Assembly: GCF_041080625.1 (NCBI RefSeq)
Contig: NZ_CP163518.1
Span: 3,100,001-3,164,000, forward strand
Reading direction: 5' to 3'
Length of the DNA stretch: 64,000 nt
From: Streptomyces sp. CG1
Lineage (GTDB): Bacteria; Actinomycetota; Actinomycetes; Streptomycetales; Streptomycetaceae
The notes beneath the pieces are model-generated. The model saw only the letters and a program-made list of their open reading frames with translations. It made no database searches and was not told where the DNA came from. Shown here piece after piece: positions 17,874 through 27,639 of the stretch. Every line of letters begins with the position of its first letter. Positions within the stretch are counted from its first letter, which is position 1. A program made the translations under genes and the position numbers.

Positions 17874-18074
17874 GGTATGGCCTCCGGCGAAAACACTGGG
17901 CGACGGGCGGACGGACAGTTCTGGGGTCAGCGTCGAAGTCTATGCCCCGGCACTGACACTCGCGGGCGGTCCAGCCGTACCTTCATGCGGGAACCGGGCA
18001 CTCCCGCGTGGCGTCGCCCGTTGGGTACGGCAGAGACGCTGTCGTACGGAAAAAGCACCAGGAGGCACCCCGCG

Positions 18075-19400
18075 ATGTCGGTCCCCCAGCTCAGCGACGA
18101 GCAGCGCGGCGAGGAGATCCTCGCCGTCTTCGACACCGCCTTCGGCCGGCTCCTGGCCGCCGACCCGGCCGCGTTCCGGGTGAAGTTCCGGAAGATGGCG
18201 GCCTCGGCCTTCGCGTTCTACCGGGGCACGGCGTGCCTCTACTACCACGACCTCGACGCGGAGAAGCGCGGCGGCCCGTACCTGGACGACCGCACCTCGC
18301 GCGTGTGGATCCACGGCGATCTGCACGCGGAGAACTTCGGCACGTACATGGACTCCAACGGCCGGCTGGTCTTCAACGTCAACGACTTCGACGAGGCCTA
18401 CGTCGGCCCGTTCACCTGGGACCTGAAGCGCTTCTCGGCATCGATCGCGCTGATCGGGTACGCGAAGGCGCTCGGCGACGAGCAGATCACCGAGCTGGTC
18501 TCGGTCTACGCGGCCGCCTACCGCGAGCGCATCCATGCCCTGGCCACGGGCGCCAAGAGCGACGAGGTGCCGCCGTTCACCCTGGACACCGCCGAGGGCC
18601 CGCTGCTGGGCGCGCTGCGAGCCGCCCGTTCGCTGACCCGCTTCGAGCTGCTGGAGTCGATGACCGAGATCCGCGACTTCGAGCGCCGCTTCGCGCCGGG
18701 CGGCGGCTCCATCGAGCTGGACGCGGCCACGCGTTACAAGGTTCTCGCGGCCTTCGACGGCTATCTGGAGACGCTGCCGGACTCCTCCCTGGCCCGCCCG
18801 GACTCCTACCGTGTCAAGGACGTCGTCGGCCGCCGGGGCATCGGCATCGGCTCGGCCGGCCTGCCGTCGTACAACATCCTCCTGGAGGGCCACAGCGACG
18901 CCCTGGAGAACGACGTCGTGATCTACATCAAGCAGGCCCAGACCCCGGCCGTCTCCCGGCACATCACGGATCAGGCCATCGCCGGATACTTCCAGCACGA
19001 GGGGCACCGCACGGTGATCTCCCAGCGCGCCCTGCAGGCGCACGCCGATCCGTGGCTCGGCTGGACCGAGCTGGACGGCGCGGGCCAGCTGGTGGCCGAG
19101 GTCTCGCCGTACGCCGTCGACCTGGACTGGAGCGACATCGACGACCCGGAGGAGATCGCGCTGGTCGTCGCCGACCTGGGCCGGGCCACGGCGACGATGC
19201 ACGCGGCCGCCGACGACACCTCCGGCGAGTCCCTGGTGCCGTTCTCCACCGAGCGGGCCATCGACGCGGCACTCGCGGCCGACGAGGAGGGCTTCGCGCC
19301 CCTCCTGGTGGACTTCGCGCACAGCTACGGCGCACGCGCGCGTGCCGACCACCAGATCTTCGTCGACCTGTTCCGCAACGGCCGGATCCCGGGGCTGTAA
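18075..19400 (+). CDS. DUF2252-family protein
   Basis: A 441-residue protein of the DUF2252 family, which has a distant protein-kinase/aminoglycoside-phosphotransferase-like look. The conserved region WIHGDLHAENFGTYMDSNG (residues about 75-93) resembles the HGDLHxxN catalytic loop of small-molecule kinases. NVNDFDEAYVGPFTWDLKR follows as a DFD/DFG-like segment. ATG at 18075 has AGGAGG about 9 nt upstream. The longer in-frame start near 17877 lies in the dnaE promoter region and is rejected. No experimental function is known to me. A phosphotransferase role is inference from the motif. Confidence 0.85.
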   Translation: MSVPQLSDEQRGEEILAVFDTAFGRLLAADPAAFRVKFRKMAASAFAFYRGTACLYYHDLDAEKRGGPYLDDRTSRVWIHGDLHAENFGTYMDSNGRLVFNVNDFDEAYVGPFTWDLKRFSASIALIGYAKALGDEQITELVSVYAAAYRERIHALATGAKSDEVPPFTLDTAEGPLLGALRAARSLTRFELLESMTEIRDFERRFAPGGGSIELDAATRYKVLAAFDGYLETLPDSSLARPDSYRVKDVVGRRGIGIGSAGLPSYNILLEGHSDALENDVVIYIKQAQTPAVSRHITDQAIAGYFQHEGHRTVISQRALQAHADPWLGWTELDGAGQLVAEVSPYAVDLDWSDIDDPEEIALVVADLGRATATMHAAADDTSGESLVPFSTERAIDAALAADEEGFAPLLVDFAHSYGARARADHQIFVDLFRNGRIPGL

Positions 19401-19466
19401 CCTTCGCGCACTCACAGGCAGTCTTTAGGGGTCCCTTAACCGCGTACGTGACAGACTCTTCTCTCT

Positions 19467-20156
19467 ATGGACATATCCGGGACCCAGCTCAGAGCCGTGC
19501 GCGCGGCGCTGTTCACGGCTTTCGTCGTGACGCTCAGCACCGCGTCGCATGTGCTGCTGTCCCGGGCCCCCCTGCCGGTGCCGACGGTGCTGGCAGTCTC
19601 CGCCGGCGTGTTCGCCACCGCGTACGCGCTGGCGGGCCAAGAGCGTGGCTTCGGCCGGATCACGGCTCTGCTGGTCCCGCTGGAACTGGCCGCCGACACG
19701 GTGTTCACCACCGGCCAGCACGCTTGCTACGGCCGGGCGGGCGGCCCGGTCGCCGGCCCCCTGCACATGTTCGGCTTCAAGGTGCTGTGCGGGAGCGGTG
19801 CCGTCGGCACCCCGCTGGCCCAGATGACCGGCGCCCATGGCCGCCCCGAGGCGCTGCTCACGCACGCCAGCCCGGCGGCCGCCTGGCTGCTGCTCGCCGC
19901 GCACGTCGGCGTGGGCCTGCTGGCCGCCGCCTGGCTGCGCCGGGGCGAGCGGGCGCTGGTGCAACTGCTGCGTGCGGTCGCCGCCACCACCTTCCGGCCG
20001 CTGCTGCTCGCGGCGGCCGCGGTCGCCGGCCGGCTGACGCCGGTCCGCCGGCTGCCCCGCCCGGCTCCGCGCCGGGCCGCCGCCCGCGACCGGCTCTTCG
20101 TGCACTCCCTGGGACGGCGTGGACCACCGTGCTCGCCCGCCCTCGCCACCGTCTGA
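19467..20156 (+). CDS. Multi-pass membrane protein paired with a DsbA-like gene
   Basis: A 229-residue membrane protein. Hydrophobic segments lie at about residues 12-30, 37-56, 63-80, 132-152 and 165-190. A loop between helices 3 and 4 carries two cysteines, in HACYGRAGG and KVLCGSG. The C-terminal 40 residues are Arg/Pro/Ala-rich and probably cytoplasmic. There is no ribosome site before the ATG at 19467, so a leaderless message is possible. The gene for the thioredoxin-fold protein starts 80 bp downstream on the same strand. The paired loop cysteines make a redox partnership plausible, but nothing in the sequence proves it. Family not recognised. Confidence 0.7.
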   Translation: MDISGTQLRAVRAALFTAFVVTLSTASHVLLSRAPLPVPTVLAVSAGVFATAYALAGQERGFGRITALLVPLELAADTVFTTGQHACYGRAGGPVAGPLHMFGFKVLCGSGAVGTPLAQMTGAHGRPEALLTHASPAAAWLLLAAHVGVGLLAAAWLRRGERALVQLLRAVAATTFRPLLLAAAAVAGRLTPVRRLPRPAPRRAAARDRLFVHSLGRRGPPCSPALATV

Positions 20157-20236
20157 GCGGCGAGGCCTGAGCACAACCAGTCCCCCACACGTATTCCGCG
20201 TACGGCATGTGCGCGTCCCACACGGAGATCACCAGT

Positions 20237-21058
20237 ATGAGCAAGCGGAACAGCCAGTCGGCGAAGACGGCGGCCCGGGAGCGGCTGCGCCAGGAGCGCG
20301 AGCGGCAGGCCAAGCGGGACAAGGCCAGGCGGCAGGTCATAGTGGCCGCCTCGGTCGTGGCCGTGCTGGCCGCGGCCGGTGGCATCGGCTACGCCGTCGT
20401 CCAGGCGAACAAGCCCACCGGGTGGGACGCGGTGAAGGACCAGAAGCTGGTCAAGCCCGCCAACACCACCGGGGCGGACGGCACGACCGTGGTCATCGGC
20501 AAGAGCACCGCCAAGAAGACCCTCTCGATGTACGAGGACCCGCGCTGCCCGGTCTGCGCCCAGTTCGAGCAGAGCGTGGGCTCGACGCTGCGGAAGGGTG
20601 TCACCGACGGCAAGTTCAAGTTCCAGTACGTCGGGGCCACGTTCATCGACAACAACATCCCGGGCACGGGTTCGAAGAACGCGCTGAGCGCCCTGGGCGC
20701 CGCGCTGAACGTCAGCCCCGAGGCGTTCCTGGAGTACAAGTCGGCGCTCTACTCGGCGCAGTACCACCCCGACGAGCAGGACGACAAGTTCAAGGACGAC
20801 GCGTACCTGCTCAAGGTGGCCGACACGGTCAGCGCCCTCAAGGGCAACACGAAGTTCCAGAACGACGTCAAGAACGGCACGTTCGACAAGTGGGCGCTCG
20901 TCATGAACGACAAGTTCGACGCGGACGGCCAGAAGTACAAGTTCTCGGGCACGCCCACACTGATGATGGACGGCAAGGTGCTCACCACCGACGGGAAGAA
21001 CCCGCCGATGTCGGTGGCCGACTTCAATCGCGTGGTGGACGCGGCCCTCAAGGGCTGA
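20237..21058 (+). CDS. Membrane-anchored DsbA-like thioredoxin-domain protein
   Basis: A 273-residue protein with a charged N-terminus (RERLRQERERQAKRDKARR) and a single signal-anchor helix VIVAASVVAVLAAAGGIGYAVV near residues 35-57. An extracytoplasmic thioredoxin-4-type (DsbA/BdbD-like) domain follows. The CPVC motif in YEDPRCPVCAQFE is the CxxC redox site, and the cis-Pro loop is SGTPTLMMDG. This suggests disulfide formation or isomerisation in secreted proteins. ATG at 20237 is chosen because GGAG precedes it at about 9 nt. An ATG 30 bp earlier is less well placed. A strong terminator follows the stop. Confidence 0.88.
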   Translation: MSKRNSQSAKTAARERLRQERERQAKRDKARRQVIVAASVVAVLAAAGGIGYAVVQANKPTGWDAVKDQKLVKPANTTGADGTTVVIGKSTAKKTLSMYEDPRCPVCAQFEQSVGSTLRKGVTDGKFKFQYVGATFIDNNIPGTGSKNALSALGAALNVSPEAFLEYKSALYSAQYHPDEQDDKFKDDAYLLKVADTVSALKGNTKFQNDVKNGTFDKWALVMNDKFDADGQKYKFSGTPTLMMDGKVLTTDGKNPPMSVADFNRVVDAALKG

Positions 21059-21086
21059 CGCCCCGACGGAATCCGCCCTTCACGTG

Positions 21087-21125
21087 AAGAGCGGGCGAAC
21101 ATTGAGAGTTCGCCCGCTCTTTTGT
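21087..21125 (+). terminator. Strong intrinsic terminator after the DsbA-like gene
   Basis: A perfect 14-bp stem (21087-21100 with 21108-21121), AAGAGCGGGCGAAC, 7-nt loop, then TTTT. It begins 28 bp after the DsbA-like stop and ends 27 bp before the next gene, separating the two transcripts. Confidence 0.9.
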
Positions 21126-21152
21126 GCGTACCGGTCAGTAACCTGATCGGTC

Positions 21153-22823
21153 GTGACCAGTCGTAAAAGATCACTTTCGGCCGCCGAAAGCCTCACCTCC
21201 CCCTCGCCCCGCCGCCGTACGGTCGTCAAGGCCGCAGCGGCGACCGCCGTGCTGGCCGCCCCGCTCGCCGCCACCTTTCCGGCACGCGCCGCCGGCCTGG
21301 CCCCCGCCTTTCTGCACGGTGTCGCCTCCGGTGACCCGCTGCCCGACGGCGTCCTGCTGTGGACCCGGGTGACCCCGGCCCCGGAGGCCGTACCCGGCTC
21401 CGGGCTCGGCCCGGACACCGAGGTGAGCTGGGTCGTCGCCAGGGACAAGGCGTTCACCGGCATCGTCGCCAAGGGCTCCGTCAAGGCGACCGCCGCCTCC
21501 GACCACACCGTGAAGGCCGACGTCCGCGGGCTGCAGCCGGCGACCGACTACTGGTTCCGGTTCTCGGCCGGCGGCACCGACTCCCCGGCGGCCCGCACCC
21601 GTACCGCCCCGGCGGCGGACGCGGCCGTGTCCGGCCTGCGCCTCGGCGTCGTCACCTGCGCCAACTGGGAGGCCGGCTACTTCGCCGCCTACCGTCACCT
21701 CGCGAACCGCAACGACCTGGACGCGTGGCTGCACCTCGGCGACTACATCTACGAGTACAAGTCCGGCGAGTACGCGGCCCGCGGCACGATCGTCCGTCCG
21801 CACGCGCCCGCCAACGAGATCATCACCCTCGCCGACTACCGGACCCGGCACGGCAAGTACAAGACCGACCCCGACCTCCAGGCCCTGCACCTGAAGGCGC
21901 CGGTCGTGGCGATCTGGGACGACCACGAGTTCGCCGACAACGCCTGGTCGGGCGGCGCGGTGAACCACACCGAGGGCGCCGAGGGCACCTGGACCGCCCG
22001 CAAGGCGGCCGCCAAGCAGGCCTACTTCGAGTGGATGCCGGTCCGGCCCGCCATCGCGGGCACCACCTACCGGCGGCTGCGGTTCGGCAAGCTCGCCGAT
22101 CTGTCCCTGCTGGACCTGCGCTCCTTCCGCTCCCAGCAGGCGTCCGCCGGCAGCGGCTCGGTGGACGACCCGAACCGGACGATGACCGGCCGCGCCCAGC
22201 TCGACTGGCTGAAGGCGGGTCTGAAGGCCTCCGACACCAAGTGGCGGCTGGTCGGCAACTCGGTGATGATCGCGCCGTTCGTCATCGGCTCCCTCACCGC
22301 CGACCTGCTCAAGCCGCTCGCCAAGCTGCTCGACCTGCCGCAGGACGGCATCGGCGTCAACACCGACCAGTGGGACGGCTACACCCACGACCGCCGTGAA
22401 CTCCTCGACCATTTGCGCTCGAACGCCATCGGCAACACCGTCTTCCTGACCGGTGACATCCACATGTCCTGGGCCAACGACGTGCCGGTGGACGCGGGCA
22501 CCTACCCGCTGTCGCCGTCGGCGGCCACCGAGTTCGTGATCACCTCGGTGACCTCCGACAACCTCGACGACATCGTCAAGGTCCCCGAGGGCACGGTCTC
22601 CGCCGTCGCCGCGCCGCTCATCGAGGCCGCCAACCGGCACGTCCACTGGGTGGACACCGACCGGCACGGCTACGGCGTGCTGGACATCACCGCCGACCGC
22701 GCCCAGATGGACTACTACGTCCTGTCCGACCGCACCGACGCGAACGCGACGTCCAAGTGGGAGCGCTCGTACCGCACCCGCAGCGGCACGCAGAAGGTCG
22801 AGCGGACCTACGCCCCGGTGTAG
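21153..22823 (+). CDS. phoD: Tat-exported alkaline phosphatase D (PhoD) family protein
   Basis: A 556-residue secreted metallophosphoesterase. The N-terminus has a twin-arginine signal, [20 protein letters not shown], with an ARA-type cleavage site near residue 47. An N-terminal Fn3-like PhoD domain ([20 protein letters not shown]) is followed by the catalytic domain. Metal-ligand motifs are [27 protein letters not shown] and LTGDIHMSW. PhoD enzymes are calcium/iron-dependent phosphodiesterase/monoesterases used for phosphate scavenging. GTG at 21153 has no ribosome site but has a TAACCT hexamer about 9 nt upstream, so a leaderless transcript is plausible. I saw no convincing pair of PHO-box repeats upstream. 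Confidence 0.9.
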   Translation: MTSRKRSLSAAESLTSPSPRRRTVVKAAAATAVLAAPLAATFPARAAGLAPAFLHGVASGDPLPDGVLLWTRVTPAPEAVPGSGLGPDTEVSWVVARDKAFTGIVAKGSVKATAASDHTVKADVRGLQPATDYWFRFSAGGTDSPAARTRTAPAADAAVSGLRLGVVTCANWEAGYFAAYRHLANRNDLDAWLHLGDYIYEYKSGEYAARGTIVRPHAPANEIITLADYRTRHGKYKTDPDLQALHLKAPVVAIWDDHEFADNAWSGGAVNHTEGAEGTWTARKAAAKQAYFEWMPVRPAIAGTTYRRLRFGKLADLSLLDLRSFRSQQASAGSGSVDDPNRTMTGRAQLDWLKAGLKASDTKWRLVGNSVMIAPFVIGSLTADLLKPLAKLLDLPQDGIGVNTDQWDGYTHDRRELLDHLRSNAIGNTVFLTGDIHMSWANDVPVDAGTYPLSPSAATEFVITSVTSDNLDDIVKVPEGTVSAVAAPLIEAANRHVHWVDTDRHGYGVLDITADRAQMDYYVLSDRTDANATSKWERSYRTRSGTQKVERTYAPV

Positions 22824-22832
22824 CGCATACGC

Positions 22833-23411
22833 CTACGCGTTCTCCAGGCCGTCCAGGAAGCCGAGTGCCACCCGCCAGGTGGCCTCGGCGGCCTCGGCGT
22901 CGTAGTCCGGCAGCTCGGGGTCGGTGTACAGGTGCCCGGCGCCGGCGTACCGGTAGACCTCCACATCGGCGCCCGCCCGGCCCATCTGCAGATACCAGGC
23001 GGTCAGCCAGTCGTCCGTCTCGAACGGGTCGGGCTCGGCCACATGCAGTTGCACGGGCAGTTCGTCCACCTGCGTGTTCGGCGCGATGTCCGACGTGCCG
23101 TGCAGAAGCAGCAGCCCGCGCGCCTTGTCGTCGCCGAGGGCGAGGGTCTGGGCGATGGAGGCGCCGAGCGAGAACCCGGCGTAGACCAGCCCGCGGTCCG
23201 AGTACGGAGCCGCCGCCAGCACGGCCCGCTTGAGCAGCTCGTCCTTGCCGATCTGCTCCTTGAACTCCATGCCCTCCTCGACGGTGTCGAACGTGCGCCC
23301 CTCGAAGAGGTCCGGCGTCCACACCTCGTGCCCGACCGCGCGCAGCCGGTCCGCGGCCTCGCGCACCGCGGGGCGCAGGCCGTAGGTCGAGTGAAAAAGC
23401 ATGATGTTCAT
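22833..23411 (-). CDS. Dienelactone hydrolase-like alpha/beta hydrolase
   Basis: A 192-residue compact alpha/beta hydrolase of the dienelactone hydrolase family. The nucleophile elbow is GFSLGAS with Ser81 where classical dienelactone hydrolases have Cys. The acid is Asp128 in AEPDPFE and the base His160 in GAGHLY. ATG at 23411 begins the first beta strand (MNIMLFHSTYG). Upstream in-frame sequence is Arg-rich and outside the fold. It ends 9 bp from the convergent phoD stop. The substrate is not predictable. The Ser nucleophile suggests an esterase rather than true dienelactone hydrolase activity. Confidence 0.85.
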   Translation of the reverse strand: MNIMLFHSTYGLRPAVREAADRLRAVGHEVWTPDLFEGRTFDTVEEGMEFKEQIGKDELLKRAVLAAAPYSDRGLVYAGFSLGASIAQTLALGDDKARGLLLLHGTSDIAPNTQVDELPVQLHVAEPDPFETDDWLTAWYLQMGRAGADVEVYRYAGAGHLYTDPELPDYDAEAAEATWRVALGFLDGLENA

Positions 23412-23515
23412 GAGGCCATGGTGCCAGCCGGTGCGACGCCGCCGGGGCCGCCGTCCCCGGGAACACGCCGAACTCCCATGTTCATGCCCGCCGAGCACCG
23501 GTTAGGAGCTCAGGC

Positions 23516-24640
23516 ATGGAGAATGTACTCCGGCCCATGATCGTGATCGGCGGCTCGGTGCTGCTCACCCTGGCCATCGGCTGGGTCACCGACCGGTTGC
23601 TGCGCAAGGCCGACGAACGCCACCGCGACACACCGTTGTGGGGGCTGCTGCGCCGCGGTGGCGTCCCCTACCAGCTCCTGCTGTGCGCCGCCCTGCTGCG
23701 CGGGTCGTACGGCCGGGCGAAGCTGCTGGAGGGGCACCAGGCCGGTACCGGCCGGATGCTGACGCTGGTGCTGATCGGCTCCGCCGCCTGGCTGGTGATC
23801 CGGATCGCCGGGGCGATCCTCGAGACCACCTACAGCCGCTACGCCCGGGCGCATCGGGACGCGGCCCGGGTGCGCAGGGTGCGCACCCAGGTGGAGCTGA
23901 TCATGCGGGTGGTGTCCGCGATCGTCAGCGTCGTGGCGATCGCCGCCATGCTGCTGACCTTCCCGACGATGCGCACGGCCGGCGCCTCACTGCTGGCCTC
24001 GGCGGGCATCCTCGGCATCGTCGCCGGCGTCGCCGCCCAGTCGACCCTGGCCAATCTGTTCGCCGGGCTGCAGATCGCCTTCGGTGACATGGTGCGCATC
24101 GGCGACACGGTCGTCGTGGACAGCCAGTGGGGCACGGTCGAGGAGATCACCCTGACCTTTCTGACGGTACGGACCTGGGACGAGCGCCGGTTCACCATGC
24201 CGGTGTCCTACTTCACCTCCAAACCCTTCGAGAACTGGTCGCGGGGCACCCCGCAGATGACGGGCACCGTCTTCTGGCACCTCGACCACAGCGCGCCCGT
24301 CGAGGCCATGCGCGAGAAGCTGCGCGACATCCTGCGCGACATCCCGGCCTGGGACGGCCGCGCCCACGGCCTGGTGGTGACGGACAGCACGCCGAGCACC
24401 ATCCAGGTGCGGGCCCTGATGACCGCGAAGGACGCCGACGACATCTGGGCGGTACGGGTCGCGGTCCGCGAGCAGATGCTCACCTGGCTGGTGGCGGAGC
24501 ACTCCTACGCGCTCCCCCGCGTCAACACCGCCGAGGCGGTGCTCCCGCCGCAGCACCTCCCGTCCCCCGACGGCACCCGCCTGCGTACGGACGACGGGCT
24601 CCCGGAGTCCGTCAGTTTCCGCGCTCCGCGCCGCCGTTGA
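23516..24640 (+). CDS. Small-conductance mechanosensitive channel (MscS family)
   Basis: A 374-residue membrane protein. Four or so hydrophobic segments occupy residues 5-25, 50-62, 78-100 and 128-150. The Gly/Ala-rich pore helix AGASLLASAGILGIVAGVAAQ leads into NLFAGLQIAFGDMVRIGD and the beta-domain IGDTVVVDSQWGTVEEITLTFLTVRT, the MscS core. An alpha/beta cytoplasmic vestibule and a basic tail follow. Its role is release of osmolytes under hypo-osmotic shock. An AGGAG site lies 7 nt before the ATG. The 3' end overlaps the convergent SDR gene by 29 bp, so the two transcripts are antisense at their tails. Confidence 0.92.
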   Translation: MENVLRPMIVIGGSVLLTLAIGWVTDRLLRKADERHRDTPLWGLLRRGGVPYQLLLCAALLRGSYGRAKLLEGHQAGTGRMLTLVLIGSAAWLVIRIAGAILETTYSRYARAHRDAARVRRVRTQVELIMRVVSAIVSVVAIAAMLLTFPTMRTAGASLLASAGILGIVAGVAAQSTLANLFAGLQIAFGDMVRIGDTVVVDSQWGTVEEITLTFLTVRTWDERRFTMPVSYFTSKPFENWSRGTPQMTGTVFWHLDHSAPVEAMREKLRDILRDIPAWDGRAHGLVVTDSTPSTIQVRALMTAKDADDIWAVRVAVREQMLTWLVAEHSYALPRVNTAEAVLPPQHLPSPDGTRLRTDDGLPESVSFRAPRRR

Positions 24641-25352
24641 CCTGGATCACCTGCGAGGTGACGTGCCCAGCGCCGGGCGAGGCCAGCCAGTGCAGGGTCG
24701 CGGCCACGTCTCCCGGTATGCCGGCGCGGCCGGTCACCGTGTCGGCGATGAGCCGCGCCCGCCGGGCCTCGTCCATGGTGTCGCCGAAGAACTCGGTGTC
24801 CTCGATGTACCCCGGCGCGACCACGTTCACGGTGATGCCGCGCGGGCCCAGCTCCCGGGCCAGGTCGTGCGCGTACGGATGCAGCCCGGCCTTGGCCGCC
24901 GCGTAGGCGCCGGTGCCCGAACCCCGGTAGGCGGCGATGGAGCTGATGAAGAGCACCCGGCCGCCGGGCTCGGCGAGCCGGTCCTTGAGCGCTTCGGTGA
25001 GGAGCGCGGCGGTCAGGACGTTCTGCCGGAAGTTGACGGTCCAGTTGTGGGCCACCCGGTCCAGCGGGTCTTCGGTCTCGGGGGAGGGCTCCAGATACCC
25101 GGCGCCGCCGGCACCGTGCACCAGGACGTCCACGGTGCCCAGCTCCGCCGCGACGAACCGGGCCGCCCCGCGCACCTGCGCGGGCTCGGACAGGTCCGCC
25201 GCGTGGGTCAGCGCCCCGGGCACCCCGGCCTTCTCCAGCACCTCCGCGCGCCGCCCGAGCAACAGCACCCGGTCCCCGTCCGCCGCGAACGCCCGTGCCG
25301 TCGCCAGCCCGATCCCCGTACCGCCACCACTGATCACGATGTTGCGAGTCAT
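24612..25352 (-). CDS. Short-chain dehydrogenase/reductase
   Basis: A 246-residue classical SDR. The NAD(P)-binding motif GGGTGIG is at residues 9-15, an LLGRR segment suggests NADP preference, and an HGAG motif follows (NNAG in most relatives). The catalytic Ser137/138, Tyr150 and Lys154 sit in SSIAAYRGSGTGAYAAAK. The C-terminus QVIQVNGGAERGN is typical. It most resembles 3-oxoacyl-ACP reductase-like SDRs, but the substrate cannot be assigned. It starts with ATG at 25352 and shares a 29-bp tail overlap with the channel gene. Confidence 0.9.
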   Translation of the reverse strand: MTRNIVISGGGTGIGLATARAFAADGDRVLLLGRRAEVLEKAGVPGALTHAADLSEPAQVRGAARFVAAELGTVDVLVHGAGGAGYLEPSPETEDPLDRVAHNWTVNFRQNVLTAALLTEALKDRLAEPGGRVLFISSIAAYRGSGTGAYAAAKAGLHPYAHDLARELGPRGITVNVVAPGYIEDTEFFGDTMDEARRARLIADTVTGRAGIPGDVAATLHWLASPGAGHVTSQVIQVNGGAERGN

Positions 25353-25467
25353 GATCCGAGAGTAGGAGCGAACCGCCGACGATGCCGGGATTTATCCACA
25401 GGTCGGGCACATTTATATGACTATTCACGCACACGGGTACCGTGCACCGCGGCGTCCTCCACAGGGC

Positions 25468-27054
25468 TCACCGCAGACTGCGCACGTCGAGATGCCGGAG
25501 CACCCGGTCCACGATCTCCGGATCCGCCCCCGGCTCGCTCCGGGCCGCCAGCACCTCGTGCCGTGCCGCGCTCAGCATCTCGTTCTGGATGTTGCGGATC
25601 CGCTTGATCCTCTTGACCCGCTGGTGCTGCGCCTCCCGCCGCTCCGCCTCGCCCATGTCGGGACTGATCCGGACCCCGATGTCGAAGGCGCGCCGCAGCA
25701 TCTGCTCGGACAGCTCCTCGGGCAGGTCCTCCACCTGCTCGATCTCCCGCAGTCTGCGCTTGGCGGCCTTCGCGGCCCGCACGGCCAGGTCCTTCTCGAA
25801 CTCCTTCTCCCGCTCGGAGTCGGCCCGCACCCCGAGCCGCTTCACCAGCCACGGCAGCGTCAGCCCCTGCAGGACCAGCGTGACGATGATGACCCCGAAG
25901 GCGATGAAGACGATCTCGTCCCGGTCGGGAAACGGCGAGCCGGCGTCGGTCTTCAGCGGGATGGCCAGCGCGAGCGCCACCGAGGCCACCCCGCGCATCC
26001 CGGACCACCACATCACGACGGTCTCCCGCCGGCTGACCGGGATCTCCTCGTCGTAGTCCTGCCGCGCGTGCAGCAGCTTGGTCAGCCAGGTCGCGGGCAG
26101 CAGCCACACCAGCCGTACGACGATCACCACGCCCACCACGGCGGCGGCCCAGCCCAGCAGCTCACCCCAGCGGCCCTCGGCCGTGCGGATCGCGTTGTGC
26201 AGCTCGAGACCGATCAGCCCGAAGGCGACGCCCGTGACGAGGGTGTCGATGATGTCCCAGAAGGTGTGCCCGGCCAGCCGGGTCATCACGTCGTCGGCGT
26301 CGGTGGCGTACTCGGCGAGGAAGAGCGCCGTGGTGAGCACCGCGAGCACCCCGGAGCCGTGCAGCTTCTCCGCGAGGACGTAGGAGGCGTACGGCACCAG
26401 CAGGGTCATGCCGATCTGCAGCGTCGGATCGCCCAGCAGATCCATCAGCCTGTTCGCACCCCAGCCGAGCACCAGACCCACGGCCACCGCGACGACGGCG
26501 GACAGCACGAGGTCCAGACCGGCCCGCCACGGTGAGAACGAGCCGCTCACGGCCGCGGCGATCGCCACGTGGTACAGCACGATGGCCGTGACGTCGTTGA
26601 AGAGCCCCTCGCCCTCCAGGATCGACACCAGTCGGCGCGGCAGCCCGAGTTGCCCGGCGACGCTGGTCGCGGCGACCGGATCGGGCGGGGCGATCAGCGC
26701 ACCGAGTGCGACCGCGGCGGCCATCGGCAGCCCCGGCACGATCGCGTTGGCGACGAACGCCACGCACACCGTCGTCACGAACACCAGGGCGACAGCCAGC
26801 AGGAAGATCGGCCGGATGTTGGCCGCGAACTGCCGCCAGGAAGTGCGCCGTACCGCGGCGTAGAGCAGCGGCGGCAGCAGACCGGGCAGGATCAGGTCCG
26901 GCGGGATGTCGACATTGGGCACGAAGTCGGCCACCGCGAGGACGCCGCCGAACACCGTCATCAGCACCGGCGCCGGCACCCCGAACCGGTCCCCCACCGG
27001 GACGCTCACCAGGGCCCCGAGCAGCAGAATGAACAGCAGAGCCAACTGATCCAC
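25468..27054 (-). CDS. Na+/H+ antiporter (CPA1/NhaP type)
   Basis: A 528-residue monovalent cation/proton antiporter. About 12 membrane helices span residues 1-405. The CPA1 ion-binding region GALIAPPDPVAATSV near residues 117-131 and the EGEGLFNDVTAIVLY segment (residues about 148-162, Asn-Asp pair) are clear. The conserved WWSGMRGVASVALALAIPL near 350-368 is present. A cytoplasmic C-terminal helical domain of about 120 residues is rich in charged residues and may be regulatory. GTG at 27054 has GGAG 8 nt upstream. It probably exchanges Na+ or K+ for protons in pH and salt homeostasis. Confidence 0.93.
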   Translation of the reverse strand: MDQLALLFILLLGALVSVPVGDRFGVPAPVLMTVFGGVLAVADFVPNVDIPPDLILPGLLPPLLYAAVRRTSWRQFAANIRPIFLLAVALVFVTTVCVAFVANAIVPGLPMAAAVALGALIAPPDPVAATSVAGQLGLPRRLVSILEGEGLFNDVTAIVLYHVAIAAAVSGSFSPWRAGLDLVLSAVVAVAVGLVLGWGANRLMDLLGDPTLQIGMTLLVPYASYVLAEKLHGSGVLAVLTTALFLAEYATDADDVMTRLAGHTFWDIIDTLVTGVAFGLIGLELHNAIRTAEGRWGELLGWAAAVVGVVIVVRLVWLLPATWLTKLLHARQDYDEEIPVSRRETVVMWWSGMRGVASVALALAIPLKTDAGSPFPDRDEIVFIAFGVIIVTLVLQGLTLPWLVKRLGVRADSEREKEFEKDLAVRAAKAAKRRLREIEQVEDLPEELSEQMLRRAFDIGVRISPDMGEAERREAQHQRVKRIKRIRNIQNEMLSAARHEVLAARSEPGADPEIVDRVLRHLDVRSLR

Positions 27055-27171
27055 GGCCGGTGCTCCGGGGTTCGACGATCACACAGCAGGCCTCAAGCCT
27101 GCCATCCGACCGGCGGGAACGCCTGCCGCCGCGAGGCACGACGCATCGCGCGGCAGGGTGCGAGGCACTGC

Positions 27172-27639
27172 CTACAGGGCGCGGCGCATCGCGCGGTGTG
27201 GGATGCCGGCGTCCGGGAACTCCGGGCCGTACGGCGCGTAGCCGAGGCGCTCGTAGAAGCCCAGGGCGTGGGTCTGCGCATGCAGGTCCACCGCGGTGAG
27301 ACCACGCGCGCATGCCGCGTCCTCGATGGCCCGGACCAGAGCCACGCCGACGCCGAGCCCGCGGGCCTCACGGGAGACGGCGAGCCGGCCCAGCGAGCCC
27401 ACCGAGGGGTCCGCGCCGGTCTTCGCCGCCGCGAGCTCGCCGTGCAGCAACCGTCCGGTGCCGAGCGGCACTCCGTCCTCGCGAACCGCCAGCACATGCA
27501 CGGCGACCGCGTCGTAGGCGTCGTACTCGAGGTCCTCGGCGACGCCCTGCTCCTGGACGAAGACCTCCTTGCGGACCGCGAAGCAGGCCTCGCGGTCGGC
27601 GGAGTCCTCGGCGATCCGGACGCTGTACGGCACGCTCAC
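27172..27639 (-). CDS. GNAT-family N-acetyltransferase
   Basis: A 155-residue acyl-CoA-dependent acetyltransferase. The acetyl-CoA loop is visible as [20 protein letters not shown], and motif B as [28 protein letters not shown], both about 20 residues or more in the second half. The latter ending is typical of the ElaA-like subgroup. GTG at 27639 overlaps the stop of the rluD-type gene as GTGA, with GAGGAG 9 nt upstream, so it is coupled to that gene. The acceptor substrate is unknown. Confidence 0.88.
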   Translation of the reverse strand: MSVPYSVRIAEDSADREACFAVRKEVFVQEQGVAEDLEYDAYDAVAVHVLAVREDGVPLGTGRLLHGELAAAKTGADPSVGSLGRLAVSREARGLGVGVALVRAIEDAACARGLTAVDLHAQTHALGFYERLGYAPYGPEFPDAGIPHRAMRRAL

